Assembly: GCA_000697665.1 (NCBI GenBank) | Contig: KL197730.1 | Location: 448,651-512,650, forward strand | Reading direction: 5' to 3' | Source of the DNA: Jaapia argillacea MUCL 33604 | Taxonomy: Eukaryota; Basidiomycota; Agaricomycetes; Jaapiales; Jaapiaceae | DNA: 64,000 bases | Made by a program: the position numbers and the translations under genes | Shown: piece after piece, positions 24,653-35,750 of the stretch | Layout of the letters: each line of letters begins with the position of its first letter | How positions within the stretch are numbered: the stretch's first letter is position 1 | The notes under the pieces: model-generated | Databases searched by the model: none | Told to the model about the DNA's origin: nothing | What the model saw: only the letters and a program-made list of their open reading frames with translations

Positions 24653-26535
24653 ATGGTTTCTACCGTCCACGAACTGCCATCCGAACTCCTTGAACAGATC
24701 TTTGGTTTATTGGACGTTCGATCTATTCTGAAATGCCAATCGGTAGGTCCTGTGCACAAGGCTACTACGTGCTCTGAGATAGGGACTCCTTGATCACAGG
24801 TATCAACATTCTTTCGTGACTTGATCCAAAAATCCCTGCTCCTCCAATATACCATCGAACTCGGTGTGGCTGGATACACCAATAACTCAGCCAGCCCTTC
24901 GTCCATCGAAAAGCGTCTTCAAATGCTTGAGCAGCATCAAGCTCAATGGACGGCACCCGTCTTGGAATGTTCCAACACCATTCGCCTCCCAAACCAAGAT
25001 CCAGATGGTGGTATGCGCCATTTCGAAAATGGAATGCTTGTGGACATGTACGACGCGACGAATACGGGAAAGTGGGGGTTTGACACTCTCACTATGTACA
25101 ACCTCACCTCTGTCGCTGAGGTGCCATCGAGCTCCACTATCAGAACTCAATTCGAGTTCAGTAGCTCATCAGCTATGGATCCGTTACAAGATCTGATGAT
25201 CTTTGTACTGGTTCCGGCTCAGCCACGACCGTAAGAAGAACGCTATTTCACTGCTTCTAATTGCAAACTTGGGACTGACTTGTGACTGCAGATCGTATTT
25301 TGAACTCTCCATTGCCTCGCTTCGTGACGGAAATCCACATCCACGTGCGACTTCTCAATCCATCCGAGTCGGGTCTGCGGATATCAACATGGATATGCCT
25401 CTATGCACCGGAGTTCAGATCGCAGGCGATCTGTTACTTCTGTCCGTCTACACTCAGAAGTATGCTCATAAGCTGGAGCTTTTCGTGTTGGACTGGACCA
25501 CGGGTCTTGTCCGAGGGGCAAGTCTGGTAACATTTTTAAGTGCTGACTAGCGAGCTCATTCTATTATCATAGAAAATTCAGCAACCGGGAAATCGTATTC
25601 TGAACCACTTCCTCCTCGTGTCGGACAGCTGCCTACTCGTGTGTTGCCTCGAAAGGCAACGACGGTTACCCATCGTTGATGTTTATCGTCTCGATAATTC
25701 ACCATCGATCCAGCCTGGTTCTCAGAAACTTGCGACGATCGTCAGAACATTTGAACTCCCTGCTCCCAACTCCGACCACATCACGAGAATGAGGTTTGCC
25801 ACCGATACTGCTCGGACATACCCACCCTCAGAGTGCGAAAAGTCTTCGGGACTCCCCTTTTCAATGCCGTCCAATAATCGTCTAATCTCACTAACCCTGC
25901 GGATATCCGAGAACAGCACAGACCACACGCAGCATCTGTTCGATATCTTCACCCCATTGGGCACCTTCCTCCATTCGCACAAAATATCAGAAGAGTCCAC
26001 GGTAGTGCGGTGGAAGGACTGGGGACCATCTTCGACGCGTTGGTTTCGTCGCTTACAACAATCACCGTCTCACCAAATGCATGGATATCGCGTCATAGCT
26101 CTCAACCGCATTTGGGACTTCAATCCACTGGACGTAGCGCGAGATATGCACCGCTCTAATATGCGGTCTACTTCCGACGATGCCACTCTAAATGCAAATT
26201 CTCAATCGACGGCCGAAGTTTGGCCCACCACCAAGCCAGGACAGCGAAGTTGGATCAGAGCGGAGCCGACTACGATCAAAGCTGGTGGGATCTTTCAAGA
26301 TGATATCATCTCGACATTGCCCTATCGCGAGACGTGGTTTGAGAAGCCTTTGAACGTGGAAGGAGTTTGGCTGTCAGATAGAGTGATTGGCTACTCGGTG
26401 GGTCATCCGCTTCCGTGCCATTTGCTGATTCTCACCCGCAACCCCGCAAGCTTGACGACCAGAACTTCTACGCCGATGTGTACCAGGGATTATGCTGCGT
26501 TCCTAGATGCGCCGAGTGACTCTGTAGCTGCGTAG
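24653..26535 (+). CDS. F-box protein of the agaric type
   Basis: The model is join(24653..24742,24800..25230,25292..25526,25573..26535), 572 aa. The first exon and the start of the second encode a standard F-box: MVSTVHELPSELLEQIFGLL, then DVRSILKCQSVSTFFRDLIQ. It continues with SLLLQYTIELGVAGY, typical of a large basidiomycete F-box group. The C-terminal part alternates short strand-like segments (LVCCL, LPIVDVYRL, HLFDIFTPLG), suggesting a beta-propeller-like substrate domain; that is inference. All introns are 46-61 nt with canonical ends. The expected role is substrate recognition in an SCF ubiquitin ligase through Skp1. It differs from the F-box-like gene at 3290 in length, splitting and sequence. 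The substrate is unknown. Confidence 0.88.
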
Positions 26536-26644
26536 TGAAGCTCATTGTACTTGGTTTTATTGGGAGAGATCACTTCTATTTTGGGATACATAATGTGAGG
26601 GCAATAGGGTGGCCATGACAGCTACTTCCGTACTATTACAATTA

Positions 26645-28332
26645 TTACTGAGCGGGTCGACGCGTAGATCGCCCGTGTTTATCACGGTAGAACACGATGT
26701 CACCTAGGTTCCAGGGGTCAACCACCGTGACGAAATTCAGCAGAGCATCACAAACCTTCATCTTCCACGAATTGACATTTATTGTAATTATCCCACAACG
26801 CCCTGAAGACAGGCTTTTCCGAATAGCAGTAGTGGTTGCCCATGAAATTTTTGAGGTGTTCTGTCGCCTTTTCACCGTTGTCTGTATTTGAGGTACGTGG
26901 GGGCCGTGATTAGAGAAGCAGCAGAAGCGGGATGACGATGGGACCTACACCAAGGCATCTTTGGGAAGAAGTGATGTACGACGTGATAGTGAGCAACGTC
27001 GTGCAGGAAGAACCTCCCCCACCACCCGAGGAAGTCCCGATCGACCGTAGCAGCTGCCCCTCTTTGAAAATTCCACTGGCCCTTTCGATAATGAGGGACG
27101 TCGGGGTCTGTGTGGTGGAGGTATGTAATCATGATGAACCAGTGAGAGACACACAACCAAGGGATGCCGTAGTACTTGACAACTGAAGCAAGCCCAAAAG
27201 CGCCGATAGTTTGGCGGACAAGCCAAATCATGGCCAGCATCCCGATGTTCGATATGATAACGAGATTTCTCTGTTGCTTGTTGAACAGGATAGAGTTGGC
27301 TGAGAAGGGAGGATGAGAAGGATGGATGGGAATCTCCGAGCGCGAAGGACTCACGGTCAAAATGGTTCGTCCACTTCGGATACTTCTTTTGTCCAGATAC
27401 ATTGAACACTGTTCCCAAGGTCAGAAGAAGGCGGGAGAAGGAGGGGGTGCGGGACCTACAAAGGTAGGCAGGAAATGCCAAGACTTGCTGACGGATCAAC
27501 ATATAAAGTGTATAGATCGGTGTATCGCCAAAGTAATCTTCGTAGTCTATCTCCGCGTGGGCTTTTGGAATGCCCAAGTCGCTTCTTGTTTTCGGCACGT
27601 AAACCTCATCCCGCTCGATAGACGCGTGGCTGATGTGGTGGCGATGATGTGAGATCTTCCAACTAAAGTAAGGTGTCCAAAGGAAGCTGTGGGTGATCTA
27701 CACGACAGTCAGTTGATTTCGCCAAGATAGACTGAGAGAGAACATACGAAACCAACGGCATCGCACACCCATTTGTTGGAGGAGAAAGCACCGTGCCCGC
27801 ACTGGTCTAGGATTAATGTTCCATACATCTCAACGAATCGCCAAATGTTTTACCTCATGGCCCACGACCCATATACCAGTGAAGGTGAGACCCTGTACCC
27901 ACCAACTGAGACAGCAGTCAGTACAGTTTCCGCAAATTAGCGAGAGAAGTTCAAGACGTACTAGGTTATCCAACACAGCCAGCGGAGCGCTTCCGCGCCA
28001 TAAAGAGAAGCCGTTTCCCGTGTGAACGAGCTAGTGCAAAGGGGATCGATGTAGCAAGCGATTCGCCACCAAACTGATGCCATCAAAAGATCGCGGAGTA
28101 GGTAGAGGCAACTAGTCCGAGTATCACGAAGAAAGAGTTCCGAGGGTATGGAAGCTCTGATTTCTTGTAACGTCCTAATCACCTATTAGTCGCACGTCGA
28201 CGGAGAATAAAGGGTGGACTGGACTCACCATGGTAAGGGCTTGAACTCAGGTAGGTCAGAATCATCGGAGCGACGACCCTTGTAGGTGCCAGACGTTCGT
28301 CGTTGGGACTGTGTCAAAAGAACTTTTCCCAT
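26645..28332 (-). CDS. Delta12-type fatty-acid desaturase (copy A)
   Basis: Membrane di-iron desaturases of this type introduce a cis double bond, or in acetylenase variants a triple bond, at C12 of oleoyl chains in the ER. The model is complement(join(26645..26703,26756..26881,26949..27299,27355..27408,27460..27697,27748..27801,27854..27905,27962..28174,28229..28332)), 416 aa with nine exons. The three His boxes are HECGH, HHRHH and HVVHH. Flanking family motifs are IERDEVYVPKTRSD, ITYLHHTDPDVPHY and GAAATVDRDFLGWWGRFF. The start at 28332 (MGKVLLTQSQRRTSG) leads into PLPWTLQEIRASIP, the usual N-terminal motif. A TATAAATA box lies about 90 bp upstream. Copy B lies 5.2 kb away on the other strand and shares the architecture but is clearly diverged. 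Regiospecificity and desaturase versus acetylenase activity cannot be read from the sequence. Confidence 0.93.
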
Positions 28333-28416
28333 TTTCCAGATTAACCGCGGGGCGTAGCCGACTGGGGGAATGATGGAGAAAGCAGAGTGTACTCCGATCT
28401 GTCCTGACAGTCTCTG

Positions 28417-28424
28417 TATTTATA
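28417..28424 (-). promoter_or_regulatory. TATA box of desaturase copy A
   Basis: TATAAATA on the minus strand, 85-92 bp upstream of the start codon at 28332, within the usual fungal range for a TATA-dependent, strongly regulated gene. It is a single motif match supported by its position. Confidence 0.5.
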
Positions 28425-30820
28425 ACCAGACGAGTTGGTGGCCAGATGAACACATCGCACATTCTCTGGAATCGGACCTGCAGGCTGACCAGGGTGCTTC
28501 TCGTTACACCTGAACTTCCGAGGGTCCGCGATCCTGCGTGTCCATATGAATTCGCAACATCGATATTGGGTACTGAATGACCGAGTCCCGTACCGTTGAC
28601 ACTGCGAACGCAGCCCTACGACGCAAAATGAATCGCCCTGATTCCCATCGTTCCCTGAGTTACATAAGAGGCGGTCGCATTTGGGGGAGTGATGAGAGAT
28701 CGTCTTTGCAGATCACTGCCAAAATGGACTGTCGTAATAAGCCCTGATCAGCTTTGCGGAACAATGTCAAGATTAACACAGGTTATCCGGCCGGAGCCGC
28801 AGCTAGGATTCAACGGGGCACGAGAGTTCAGACGCATGGCAAAGTGACAACCAAGAGACGCCAAGACAGAGGACCTGCCACCGCCATTTCAGAACTTGAG
28901 GGATGCAGGTCATGAACATGAAGAAAAACATACCCACGCCGCGGGGACCTCATTTCAATTCACTGAGAGCGTGGAGGGTTGAGACATCCAAACCCAGAAA
29001 GAAACACCCTTCCCTAGCCTTCCCTGCGTCACTCCTGAACCACGCCCTCCCACAACGGTTGTGAACGGGTGAAAATTCTAGAACCAAACGTAGATCCCGC
29101 GCAGGGATGGAGAGATTTTCGCCAGCCGCTTCCTCGGCCCACGTACATACTATATATCCCTCCTCCTCGGTTGACAGTTGCCTCATCGTAGCAGCCCGAG
29201 GGGACAAAGTATCGAACTTCTTCTTCTACGTCGGGCCGGTTGCAGTGCAGCATCTGACGGCATGGCAGCAGAGCTTCTCCAGTCGCGTGGAGAAAAACGC
29301 CACGAGGGTGAGGAAGAATCGATGTGGATTTTTGCCTCTAGATGCGGTTCACAAACGATATTTCTGTGGAAGCGCTCCAAATGTAAAGTCGGAGTGGGAG
29401 AAACCAGTGAAAACAGATAAAGCCGTTCGTTTACTTGATAATCGCGGAGGATCTGGTGTGACATAAGACCCAGTCTAAGATACTTGAAATCTCGCGTAAG
29501 TAGTCAACGCCCCGACGATTGGCGCCGTTAAGGCAGATCATCGGTGTCGCTGGCTTGAATGATAAAGTGGCCGAACAACGGTCCCGGGCTGAGAGAATCG
29601 AGATAACATCTTCTCAAGGGAGATTGTGTTCCCTTCCGACATCGCGGCACCATAACCATCAAGTAATAGGGTTATTCCACGTGTGCAAGAAGGCTCGGGC
29701 ACGGGCGCAACTGCCTCCAATATTAACTCGGGATCGGAAGACTGATAGAGTGTGAATCCACAGCAAATCACACCTAGAATTCTCCCTAATCAGACAAGGC
29801 CTGTTGAGAAGACGCGCACACGTCGAAGCCTAAGCCCTCCGCCGGGGAGGCGTCGGGGTATATAGCAGACGGCCTCGACAGAGCTGTTCGGTAGGCGGTA
29901 GCACCCCAAATCCATTGGTACGACGCCGAACGGGGAGCGAAAACGACTTCGACAAATTCAGGTCACTGTCTTGCTGTATTTCCAACTGTCCCGCGTGGGG
30001 AGAATCTTGCGAGGTGAGGCCAGGGTCGTAGAGGGTGGGTTCGCACTTCGGCCATAGAGCAAACGGGTTTGCATGGTAACAGACGTGCTTCTTGACGTAG
30101 AACATTTAGGCCACGAGCTCGGAGGGCAGACAGGATTCTGCGAAAATTCGCCGTTTGGGCCAGAGGTACTCATTCGGGACATACCGAATGTGTCCGAGAC
30201 CAATGGCGCAGGCTGGGAAGGGAGACATGGGAGCGAATAAGCACCAGTCTTAGCATCCAAGTCTGCCCTTCTGGCTGTCCCTGCTGTTTCGTTTCGAGGG
30301 TAGTGGTGGTACAGTGGCCGTTAGTGAATGGAGGCCCTCTGCCCTAGCTTCTAATGTCTTAACTTCGACAGGGTGCCATGAAATTCAAGGAATTCACTTC
30401 ACCTTCAACGTTGAGTGACAGATGTTCGCAATCGAACCTGGACTGGCGGTCGCAGGATTTCGACCGATATCCGAAGCAGCTGCAGATTCGTGATGGGATT
30501 TGATCGCGCGTGTGGGTCCTGTACAGTCATGAGAAATGAATCTTCTTGAATCTTCCTGAACCGTGGTATATCTGATGCCTCTTTCGAAACAGTCAAAGAC
30601 ACGTGCCGTAACAGTCGCCACACCTCTGGAAGGTTCACATCTATAGGCTAAAACGGAATCACATTGAATATGGAGTATTCAGGGCCAGCGAAAACGCACG
30701 CGAACTTTGGAATGAAAATGTTTCCACAGCATGCCGCGATGACTGACAGGGGTCAATGGAGCGCACTGTAGATGGTTTTCACTATGGACACGTGTGGCCG
30801 TTGCCAAGAAACCACTTTCG

Positions 30821-30866
30821 CAAGATATCAAGAGACCTCTCAGCAAGATATCAAGAGACCTCTCAG
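30821..30866. repeat. Perfect 23-bp tandem duplication
   Basis: The 23-bp sequence starting caagatatcaagagacctc is present twice, head to tail (30821-30843 and 30844-30866), 20 bases beyond the stop codon of the minus-strand hydrolase gene, so in its 3' UTR. The copies are identical, which suggests a recent slippage or duplication. Confidence 0.9.
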
Positions 30867-30886
30867 CAAAACTGGCTGGCGACGGC

Positions 30887-32756
30887 TCACCACCCAGAGA
30901 AAAGCTTGGAATCCCCCATCCCACTCGCAAATAGGGCGCAGTCGATTTCGGTAAAGCCGATATCAGGCCGACCATCCTCGAAAAATGCCCCCTTCTCTCC
31001 CGAACGAATTTTGGGCCTTGGTCGAGCAATGACATCATGCTACAAGAAATGCATCAATAAGCCAGATTATAGACGAGGTCATTGTATGCATACCTTCATT
31101 AGTGCGGTCAGGAACTGCTGCACAGGCGCCACATACCACCGCCTGAGACCAAATCCATTTGCTACGCATTCAAACCACCCCATGTGTCCTCCGCCCCCTG
31201 TTAAGGCCATAATCACCCATGGGCTTCGCGAGACCTAAGAATAGTTCCAATCAAAGAACAACTCCAATCAGTCACTAATTTGAAGAATTAACACTGGCGG
31301 AAACAAAGAACCTGACTGAGTGGCAGATTGTGTGAGCCTACTATGGGGTCGTCTGCACTGTTAATCGCCAGGCACGGGATGACCACTCTATCGACAAACT
31401 GGTCGGAGCTGATGGACGCGTAGTAATGGCTCGCATCCTTGAAACCGTATAATGGAGATGTCACCAGGTCGTCATATTCCCTGAGCCTGACGAAGCGTTT
31501 GCGTCCAACCAGTTCCTCAAGATGCGAAAGGGGATTCCGGAACTCGGGCCCTGATGCCAGGAAAATGTGGCGGTGGATGTTCAAGAGGGAATAGAGGGCA
31601 CCTCCCAGCACGTAATCGTAAACGTATCGGTTCATCCAAGAGCCGTTCTCAATATGGCGAGAGCCGCGAACGAAATCCCAAACGTTGGCGAGGCTGACAA
31701 TCCCACTCAAGGGACAGTTGACACCTTCTTCTCCGACGTACTTGACGAGAGCATTGGCACCAATGGAAAACCCTGCAGAAGACATGGAGAAAAATTGGCG
31801 GAGAGAAAGAGATAGCCGCACCAAGCCCGAAGATCGGAGAGGTGGGGAAAGTATGGCATATCCATAGAATAGTATGCCTGATGTCATCCGTTGTTCCTGC
31901 CTGCGCAGTGTAGAGTGGATATAAATAATCAGCATTGGAAGCAACGATAAAACTCTGATAGCAGTTAGGCGACTCACGTGATACAGCTTAGGTGTGGTTA
32001 CTGGGCTGCCATTGCAACCCCGTGAATTCAAAACCACTGCACGGAAGGGAAGACTAGCCGGAGTTTGGGATGACGTGAGAACGGACAAAGCTGCTCGGAC
32101 ATATGATTCGTGAGACCCTCCCGTGAGACCGTGCAGGACAAGAAGAATTGGCTCCCCGTCTGTTGCTGGTCTCACGGTTAAAGGAGGTGTGATATCAATG
32201 GCGAGGATTCCTGGAGAAGAATCGAAGACCACGAGAAGTTCCATCTGTAAAGATACGGCCCGCTCTGATCTAGAGATTACTGACCACGATCGGGCACATG
32301 GAGAAATTTCCTAAACCCAAATTACAGAATCAGAACTATGTTCCTTTTCCAACCAAATGAGGTGACCTTTGATATGTGATAGGATCCGTTTTGCTGAAAT
32401 CACCTAATGAGCAGTACATGGTTTGGGCATTACCACTGAGCAACTGTCAGGTTACAGCAGAGGAAGACGCGCATAGAGTGGTCCACGCACCAAGGAAGCC
32501 ACCACGGTTGACGGAAGGAGCCAGTCCGTTCACAGAGAGCAGGAACCTCGCGTTTCACAAGATCGATGAGAGTGAAATCGTCACCCGTGGTTTGGTGAGT
32601 GCCCTGAACCCCGCCTAGGCGGGCAGAAGTCGGGCAATGGAATAACCGGATCGACGATGCAGATGATTGGAGTTGATGCCAGAGTCTTCGAAGACACAGA
32701 ATCATTAGACAGCAAAGAATGACAGCAGACAACCAGATATTGCAGGAGTTCCACAT
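30887..32756 (-). CDS. ABHD1/3 (YheT/EMB8)-type alpha/beta hydrolase
   Basis: The family comprises membrane-anchored serine hydrolases acting on phospholipids or acyl esters. The model is complement(join(30887..31039,31094..31234,31312..31772,31822..31900,31978..32210,32285..32310,32367..32435,32491..32756)), 475 aa. The N-terminus has a hydrophobic anchor (IWLSAVILCCLMILCL). Conserved steps follow: SFRQPWWLP, GNAQTMYCSLGDFSK, VLHGLTGGSHESYVR (oxyanion region), LNSRGCNGSP, the nucleophile Ser in GFSIGAN, the Asp in NSADDPI and the catalytic His in GGGGHMGWFE. A 26-nt exon (32285..32310) joins YQRKFLHVPDRG to ILAIDITPP. The acceptor for the next exon is at 32211, not at the ATG at 32244, which would leave out the conserved order. 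The 5' start is the least certain point (32756 or 32705). The gene sits between two desaturases, so it may act on the same acyl pool; that is inference. Confidence 0.9.
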
Positions 32757-33563
32757 GATTGACTTGTCTGAAGATGGGCGTGTATTCCCATTCGCTCAAG
32801 TGAAAGCGGTGAAGCAAGTCGTGCGACCCGAGATTTGGCACGAGGTGTACGACACCCTCCTTACAGCCTCCGACATGCTCCCGAATCTCTCTGTCTCCCG
32901 GCCCTCCTCTCGTCAGTAGTTCGACAATATGGGGTGTCTTCCATCGAGAAGAGACAGGGAAAAGACTCAGGGCTCCGGTATATGGAGTAACCGCAGGCGA
33001 GCGGCAACAGAGACTGGGTTCTGTCAAAAGAGGGAAGCCGCAAGCCACGAGCGAAGATAGAAACGGATAGATTCTTCATTTTCCCAAGAAATATGAAGGC
33101 GTCACCACGGCGGTGCAAGTCTGAAGGCAATCTGAGGATGAGAATCTGAGGGTGCTTCCACTGAAAGGCGGAGTCAGGTTCATGGGCGCCACGTGGGCCG
33201 ATTTGGAACCTCTTTGCAGGAAAATTGGAACTCTGATCTCACCGTCGACGATCCCTGGGCTGGACTTTGTTGCAAACAGGGTCTCGGTACAGCTCCCACT
33301 CCGAAAATAATAGGTGTTGCAGGATTTAGTGCGACAATTCCACGATTCATGCAATTACGTCGAAGCATGTTCTTGGGAGTGGCTTGTCCCCACTCGGCAG
33401 GCCTGGTTGGCGGTGAAACCGAAGAGACATCTTCGTGGAAGGGCTCGGAGTGAGGGGGAACCGGTATAAAAGAATGGGGGAGGGCGGTTGAAACAGTAAT
33501 AACCATCGTAGTTTTCATCCCCCTCCTCATCCTCAGTCACCTACTTGGGTCTCTTGAAGGACA
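32757..33563. other. Shared 0.8-kb divergent promoter region
   Basis: It lies between the start codons of the minus-strand hydrolase and the plus-strand desaturase copy B, so it must carry both promoters. A TATA box for the desaturase is at 33465. Short frames inside (for example 33193-33453) are not credible genes. No clear repeated operator-like motif was found by eye. Confidence 0.5.
33465..33471 (+). promoter_or_regulatory. TATA box of desaturase copy B
   Basis: TATAAAA in ccggTATAAAAgaatgg, 93-99 bp upstream of the ATG at 33564. The position mirrors that of the TATA box of copy A. Confidence 0.55.
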
Positions 33564-35364
33564 ATGTTCCGACTCTTCAAAAATTCGCCAGAGTACCAGC
33601 GTCGTCTTAAGACGCCGTTCTATCCCCCCAAAGTACGTCGCCTTCCTGAACTCCATCGAGGTATCCGATGCTAACTCGCCACAATTACCAGATTACTCTA
33701 TCTCAGCTACACTCCGCAGTGCCGAAGCATCTATGGCAAAAATCGACGCAAAAAGCTCTATATTATGTTGTCAGGGACCTCTTGTTCGCCATCGCGTTCT
33801 ACGTGCTGGCACTTTACATCGATCCTTTCTGCTGCTCACTAACGGCGCACCAAGTTGTTTCACAACTTCTCCGATGGTCGCTGTGGTGTGTATACTGGTT
33901 CTGGCAAGGCATAGTCCTTGCCGGATGGTGGTGTATCGGTTAGTCACCTTCTATTTCCAACTCTCCCCCTTCCTAACAGCGCATTCTAGGTCATGAAGCT
34001 GGCCATGGGACTTTATCCCCTCAAAAATGGGTCAACCATGTAATTGGTTTTACCCTCCATACAGTTCGTCGACCTCGACCCTCGGCTACCTCCACTTTAT
34101 TCTGATCTTTCTTCTTGCGCAGTCCATCCTAGTACCCTACTATTCTTGGCGTTCAACCCATCACGCCCATCATGTAAGTCTTCGATGATCCGTACCCCTC
34201 CATCTTACTTATGTTCTATTCTCCTATGTCTAGAAAGCAGTTGGGTCAATAGAGCGCGACGAAAATTACGTGCCGAGAACCCGGTCCGATTATTCTCTCC
34301 CTCCAGTATCAAAATCCCACGTGGCGGATTACCACGAGATATTTGAGGAGACACCCATCTACACTCTCGGCAGAATGCTTGCTATGCAATTATTTGGCTG
34401 GCATGCTTACCTCTGCACCAATGCCCTCGGCAGCAAGATGTACCCGAAGGGAACAAATGTAAGTTTTTAACTATGCTGACTTCCCGTGCATCTCCGGGGT
34501 TGTTGCGAGACGAGAGGCTGATGGTTTTGTCTTACATAGCACTTTCAACCTTCGTCCCCCCTTTTCAAACCTAGCGAACGCCGAGACATTATCATTTCAA
34601 ATGTTGGACTCGCAATCATGTCGGCCATTCTTTGGCAATATGCCTCTGCCGTCGGTTTCGCGAACTTTGTCAAACTATACTTTATTCCTTACTTGGTATG
34701 TCGGTACTCGCTGTCTGCATTATTGCACCCTTTCTGACCGATGATACAGTTAGCGAACCACTGGATTGTGATGTTGACTTTCCTTCATCACTCCGACCCG
34801 ACTATTCCCCATTACCGTTCCAAGGAATGGTCGTTTCTCAGAGGCGCAGCTGCCACAGTGGACAGACCCCTCCTGGGATGGATTGGCCGCTTCTTCTTAC
34901 ACAACGTGAGTACGGATCTCTATCGTTTCTGTTCACTGTTCTGATGGTCGTCGCTTAGGTCTCTCATGATCATGTTGCTCATCACTTCTTCTCTACAATC
35001 CCGTTTTGTGAGTACCGCCCCAATTTATCGTCTTGGTGATGACTAACGTTTTGCTGATAGATAATCAACCCGAGGTGACAAGAGCCATCAAAAAAGTATT
35101 GAAAGATGATTACAACTACGATTCGACTGTGAGTCCCTCTTTCAACTTCTCGCACCCATGGGCCCGACTGACATCTCCTTCCAGAATTCTTTCTATGCCC
35201 TCTACCGATCCTTCACCGAATGCTGTTTCATTGAGGACGACGGCGAGGTTGTCTTCTACAAGAACAAGGATGGCGTCGCTCAACGACAACTTGCATTCGA
35301 GGATACTGCGGCTGATGACTCTGGCTACGGCAGCGCCGATAGCACAGAGTGTGAATCGTCATGA
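33564..35364 (+). CDS. Delta12-type fatty-acid desaturase (copy B)
   Basis: It belongs to the same membrane di-iron family as copy A. The model is join(33564..33632,33692..33938,33990..34063,34123..34173,34234..34458,34540..34695,34750..34905,34959..35007,35061..35128,35185..35364), 424 aa with ten exons. The His boxes are HEAGH, HHAHH and HVAHH. Flanking motifs are SIERDENYVPRTRSD, TFLHHSDPTIPHY and GAAATVDRPLLGWIGRFF. The first box is HEAGH where copy A has HECGH. Hydrophobic segments (LLFAIAFYVLALYI and WSLWCVYWFWQGIVLAGWW) fit the usual membrane layout. The C-terminus is longer than in copy A and acidic (DTAADDSGYGSADSTECESS). A TATA box precedes it. Paralogues of Delta12 desaturases serve polyacetylene synthesis in some basidiomycetes, so an acetylenase role is possible but unproven. 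Confidence 0.94.
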
Positions 35365-35750
35365 AGTCGAGAGTAATGGCAGGACCATTTGGCACGTTCT
35401 GGAGTCTGACCATGAACTCTCGCTTTGGCATCTTGGAGCTCATTCACCCCAAAAAATAATGACCCTAACCGGGATCTAGAAGCTCATCACTAGACAGCAT
35501 ACTTGTACATAGCTTATCGCACTATATCCTAGCCCGCTTGCAATTATTAGATTTCATCATCATTTATTTCCTGAGGTCCGAGCTAGCTTTCACCAGCGTC
35601 TCCGAAGATCCGACCGTTCACTTCGGTTACGTCGGCACAATGGTTCCGCCTGTTGTTCCACATAATATTCGCTCAACCTCTCTAGCCTGCTGCTGGGTAA
35701 CTGGAATTTAGCATTTGGGACCACTTACTGCTCGAAGTTTTGTCGAAGTC
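35365..35750. other. Intergenic spacer
   Basis: This 386-base spacer holds the 3' flank of desaturase copy B and the promoter of the HMG-CoA lyase gene. No motif stands out and no gene is seen. Confidence 0.4.

Larger units (their letters stand above)
28333..30886. other. 2.5-kb intergenic region
   Basis: It contains the promoter of desaturase copy A at its left end and the 3' flank of the hydrolase at its right end. Frames of 75-120 codons occur (29107-29466 plus, 29830-30105 and 29958-30260 minus), but none has a domain or credible exon structure. Plus-strand TATA-like motifs near 29150 and 29857 suggest that an unrecognised or non-coding transcript is possible. No mobile-element hallmark was seen. 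Confidence 0.3.

Noticed and set aside
24309-24731. A 140-codon plus-strand frame overlapping the F-box start
   Set aside because: It overlaps the first exon of the well-supported F-box gene in another frame and has no domain.
31288-32244. A 318-codon minus-strand frame starting MELLVVF as the hydrolase gene
   Set aside because: It reads through three introns and begins inside another; the spliced model restores the conserved order from SFRQPWWLP to the catalytic His.
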